From NCBI GenBank assembly GCA_963855995.1, contig OY979723.1, forward strand, positions 10,926,713-10,990,712: a stretch of 64,000 bases of DNA, in the 5' to 3' direction. The stretch is from Muricea muricata. Taxonomy: Eukaryota > Cnidaria > Anthozoa > Malacalcyonacea > Plexauridae. A program made the translations under genes and the position numbers. Below the pieces are notes generated by a model. That model was not told the origin of the DNA, made no database searches, and worked only from the letters and a program-made list of their open reading frames with translations. This document shows, piece by piece, positions 60,439 to 64,000 of the stretch (positions within the stretch are counted from its first letter, which is position 1; every line of letters starts with the position of its first letter).

Positions 60439-60559
60439 CTAAAGATATATTTATCAGCTTTAAATTCGAAAACGTTTTTTTGCGAGGTCACATAATATAG
60501 GGGTTCAAGATCCAATCGTGGTATATTTCGGCAAGTTGGAGTCAAATTTTACAAAAAAA

Positions 60560-61435
60560 AATATTGAACTCATTTGCAGTATCTTTATCATCAGTTTTCT
60601 TATTTTGGTAAATATATGAGCTCCTTTATTGAAGTGATCTTAGATTTCTTGTTCAGTTATGATATTCCAGTTATCCTTACTATTAGTAGTATTTTCCAAA
60701 CTTGTTTTGTATTTTTTTTAATACCACGATTTACCTCATTTCTACATTTTTTACGCATTGTGATACACTGGGGAATTAAGGCTTACTGCTTTCTTTTTCA
60801 AATATTCCCTGTGATAACTCATACTTTTAATTTCGTTAGTTAGCCATGGCGTATATTCGCTCTTTAATTTTCTTATTCATAAAGGTGCATGTTTATCAGC
60901 AATTCAGAGAAATATTTCTTTCCATCTAAGCCAAGCTAAATTGGGATCAGTGTAGTGATTGAAATTACCAGAAGCTTTTCTTATAGATCGCTTTGAAATT
61001 CAGTGAAATTGAAGTGCTTGAATTGTCTTGTTTCTATTAATTTAGGATTTCCCTTAGGAATACTTATTTTCCTGCAAATATAAAGTTTAACCAGGTCTAT
61101 CCCCAATTCCATGACCCATTTCGTATCGTCAATTTTAGTAAGTATAATATCTAAAAGAGTTTGCGAACAGTTAGTTGTTCTGCTTGGCTTATTAATATGT
61201 TTTTGGAACAGATAAATGTTTATTAAGTCTTTCATCGTTTTAATACTAGGGTTAACACAATCTTTTTTTAACAGATCACAGTTAAAATCACCGGCTATGA
61301 TTATTTTTTGTTTTCATCATCCATTTTTCGACGAAATTTTTCAAAATATTTTAGAAATTCAATATTTGAAACTGGTGGGCGATACCAGGTTGAAACTAAG
61401 ATTGGTTTGTCCATTCCAGAACTCAGCTAAAGTGA
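60560..61435 (-). mobile_element. LINE fragment L2 (endonuclease part plus linker)
   Basis: Same family as L1 with the same GIDLVKL lesion, extending further 3': after IADKHAPL come KLKSEYTPWLTNEIKSMSYH and REYLKKKAVSLNSP, the linker before the reverse transcriptase, broken by several stops. It sits directly downstream of U2, whose stop codon lies in or at the LINE's RASLQLSS segment. Confidence 0.82.
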
Positions 61436-62240
61436 AGCTCTTTGCATTTCTTGACTTCTTCAATGTTTTCAATTTCAACCTGCAATGCCTCCACTTTAAT
61501 TTCAATTTTCAAAAACTCTTTTAACGAAGATTGGCCTGCATAGTACTAATTGTACATAGTTACCATACATTACATACCATTAGTGGTAAGTTCTTCCGTG
61601 TTCGATTCGTTGTCACCAGTCTCATGTGGCTTTATATTTGCAGCAACGTTCGTATTATCAGTGGAGGACAAACTATACAAAAATAAGACCCATACGTCAA
61701 ATTCTAACCTAATCATCGCTCAAACCATTTAAGAACTCAGCTCATTTTCAACTATTATACTTTTGACCCATGGAAAACCTTACATCTGCTCTTTCCATTC
61801 CTTGACTTCTTCCATATTCTCAATTTCAACCTGCAATCCCTCCACTTTAATTTCAATGTTCAAAAACTCCTTTTCCAAACGTTCTTTCAATCGTCCACTT
61901 TCAACGTCGTCTACTACTTCCAAAAATCTTTTGTCCGTAAAACATTCCAGCAACACGCGTAGACTATCAGGTTTAATTTCTTTAGTCTTTTGATCATCTC
62001 GCTCACCACCAAGAGCCAGAATAGTAGCGGCGTCAATTCTTTTTGCTTCTAAATCATATTTTGTGTAGAAGGCGCCTAATGTAACAGCAGTTAGACACAC
62101 GTCTCTCACTGACTGAACATTTTTACCTTTAATGATTAATGATAGCGTAAGGCCAACGTGTAATCTAAAGAATGCCGTGACAATGTTGTTTTCGTCTGAA
62201 ATGTAAAGTTCATTTGGATCAGTTTTACAAATAAGGTATA
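61423..62240 (-). CDS. U2: unrecognised coiled-coil-like protein, 3' exons intact
   Basis: Exon A from about 62,240 to 61,784, exon B 61,672-61,578, exon C 61,535-61,423, with AG/GT borders and consistent phases. Exon A runs LICKTDPNELYISDENN, IIKGKNVQSVRDVCLTAVTL, FYTKYDLEAKRIDAATILAL, LRVLLECFTDKRFLEVVDD, then LKERLEKEFLNIEIKVEG and LQVEIENMEEVKEWKEQ. Exon C repeats that last helix as LKEFLKIEIKVEALQVEI and ENIEEVKKCKELHFS, then TGA. So the C terminus has two related amphipathic helices joined by an Asn/Thr/Glu-rich linker. An unspliced 177-residue frame also exists but would end at the exon A donor. A candidate start, MANTSDPKDSA at 62,565, is not phase-matched. Family not recognised; neither membrane segment nor enzyme motif is evident. 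Confidence 0.7.
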
Positions 62241-62601
62241 CTAAAAAACCAAAACAAAAAGTAGTAGTTAATTTTCTTGTGTGCAACTGATCATGGTGAA
62301 ATAGGTGAATCATTTGTGGTTAATTTTACTACGAGTGGTTGTTATTGTGTCAAATATTTTGCAATGTTTATTAACGTTAGAACAAATGTTATATCGCTAC
62401 CTATTTATCCCCCCCCGTGTGTAGATATTACATAGGCATATTTTCTTGCATTACGCCCATTCATAATGCACCACTTAAATTGTCTGTCACATCAACTGGC
62501 CATGATCGTCGTTTAGTCATGTCAACATTCAGTGCACTATCCTTAGGATCACTCGTATTGGCCATGCGTTCGATTGCAAAATGTTTGGCCTATTATTAAT
62601 A

Positions 62602-62990
62602 GCAACATATGATTGTTTTGCCACAATGAAAGTTGTTCAACAGCTAATAGCACCATTCTTTTCGCACATATTTATCCATGTTAATTCAAAAATTTTTTAT
62701 CCTCTGAGTCTCCGACATCTATGCATTATTGGAGACTATTAGATCGACGTTTGCAAACGGCGAACCTCAGACTGAGGATCAGACACCTTTGTAATGTAAT
62801 TATAAGAAAATTATCAACCGTCAATATATTAAAAAATCTCCGCACCGAAACACAGTACAAAAACCTTGTTGTTCAATGATTTTTCTATCACAGCTTAAAG
62901 TTAGACGTTTGCGGTTAACAATTTCACGACTAGGCATGCCGACCATGACAATTCATTAAGCATACACATCAAAAAACGAACAACCTGTTC
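62602..62990. repeat. U1/U2 segmental duplication, second copy
   Basis: Matches 53,892-54,262. It breaks off after the first arm of an ATTGAACAATG foldback element (to about 63,020), where the third LINE fragment begins. Confidence 0.85.
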
Positions 62991-63019
62991 GGGGCTGATT
63001 AAAAAACAGCATTGAACAA

Positions 63020-63530
63020 TGGCGCTAAGCCAAGCTAAATTGGGATCAGAGTAGTGATAGAAATTACAAAAAGCTTTTCTTATAGATCGCTTTGAAATTC
63101 AGTGGAATCGAAGTGCTTGAATTGTCTTGTTTCTATTATTTTAGGATTTCCCTTAGGAATACTTATTTTCCTGCAAATATAAAGTTTAACCAGGCCTACC
63201 CCCATTTCCATGACCCATTTCGTGTCGTCAGTTTTAGTATAAGTATAATATCTAAAAGAGTTTGAGAACAGTTAGTTGTCCTGCTTTGCTTATTATGTTT
63301 TTAAAGCTGATAAATGTCTTTCATCATTTTAATACTAGGGTTGACACAATCTTTTTTGACAGATCACAGTTAAAATCACCGGCTATGATTATTTTTTTGT
63401 TTTCATCATCCATTTTCCGACGAAATTTTTCAAAATATTGTAGAAATTCAATATTTGAAACTGGTGGGCGATACCAGGTTGAAACTAAGATTGGTTTGCC
63501 CATTCCAGAACTCAGCTGAAGTGAGGCTCT
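63020..63530 (-). mobile_element. LINE fragment L3
   Basis: Third copy of the endonuclease fragment with the same GIDLVKL-type lesion (written GVGLVKL here), running from about FHYS at the 3' side to RASLQLSSGMGKPILVST at the 5' side. Directly downstream of U3 exon C. Confidence 0.8.
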
Positions 63531-64000
63531 TTGTATTTCTTGACTTCTTCAATATTCTCAATTTCAACCTGCAATGCCGCCTCCACTTTAATTTCAATTT
63601 TCAAAAACTCTTTTAACGAAGATTGGCCTGCATAGTAGTAATTGTACATAGTTACCATACAATACATACCACTAGTGGTAAATTCTTTCGTGTTCGATTC
63701 GTTGTCATCAGTCTCATGTGGCTTTATATTTGCAGTACTCGCAGCAACGTTCGTATTATCAATGGACAACAAACTATACAAAAATAAGACCCATACGTCA
63801 AATTCTAACCCAATAATCGTTCAAACCATTTCAGAACTCAGCTCATTTGCCAACTATTATACTTTTGACCGACGGAAAACCTTACATCTGCTTTTTCCAT
63901 TCCTTGACTTCTTCCATATTCTCAATTTCGACCTGCAATCCCTCCACTTTAATTTCAATGTTCAAAAACTCCATTTCCAAACATTCTTTCAATCGTCCAC
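63512..64000 (-). CDS. U3: third copy of the U gene, cut by the window edge
   Basis: Exon C 63,627-63,512 (LKEFLKIEIKVEAALQVEIE, NIEEVKKYKEPHFS, stop), exon B 63,773-63,670 and the 3' part of exon A (donor at 63,886) running past the window end. One extra codon (Ala) relative to U2 lies in the exon C helix. Borders and phases match U2. Only the 3' end is visible, so integrity is unknown. Confidence 0.65.

Noticed and set aside
60574-60843. + strand hydrophobic 89-codon ORF resembling a membrane protein
   Set aside because: Antisense of the LINE linker (NEIKSMSYHREYLKKKA on the minus strand); the Lys-rich linker reads as Phe-rich on this strand.

Overview
The window looks like nuclear DNA of an invertebrate animal, most likely a cnidarian (inference). 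It is AT-rich, genes have many short GT-AG introns, one gene encodes an animal FANCD2, CR1/L2-like LINE fragments are present, and small transposons with terminal inverted repeats are dense. Nothing bacterial is seen.

Layout. (1) 1 to about 31,275 is one tandem satellite array of about 160 clean monomers in two length classes, 194 bp and 181 bp. The short class differs mainly by lacking one 13-bp GC-rich self-complementary box. Monomers form a 957-bp pentamer in places and multi-kb duplicated blocks of about 5.5 to 6.3 kb. The last four copies (30,622-31,275) are degenerate. (2) 31,276-43,774 carries a promoter-like segment and the first 17 exons of FANCD2 on the + strand, in phase with no stop, encoding 535 residues. 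This stops just before the exon expected to hold the monoubiquitinated lysine. Its introns are crowded with mobile elements: a 2-kb TIR element with a TTCATGAA-rich core in intron 1, several MITE-like hairpins, tRNA-like SINE pieces and a G-rich minisatellite. (3) From 43,775 to the end I find no further FANCD2 exon. The minus strand instead holds a family of kinases of PERK/GCN2/IRE1-like type, most with a C-terminal PB1-like domain: complete K1 (44,806-46,065), kinase-only K2 (48,051-49,031), kinase-deleted K3 (51,066-51,557), a 5' remnant (50,194-50,300) and K4 with two PB1-like domains (58,811-60,438). Among them lie two copies and a cut-off third copy of an unrecognised coiled-coil-like gene (U1-U3), each beside the same degenerate LINE endonuclease fragment.

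How it fits together. The right half is a young mosaic of segmental duplications. The end of FANCD2 exon 17 was copied with the 3' flank of K1 to the 3' flank of K2. Upstream flanks of the kinases were copied, and the U gene plus LINE module was copied twice. The kinases and U genes are antisense within what is either a very long FANCD2 intron 17 or the ruin of the gene's second half. The PB1-like domains suggest the kinases assemble through their tails. The proposal that they are a lineage-specific stress or immune kinase family is inference only.
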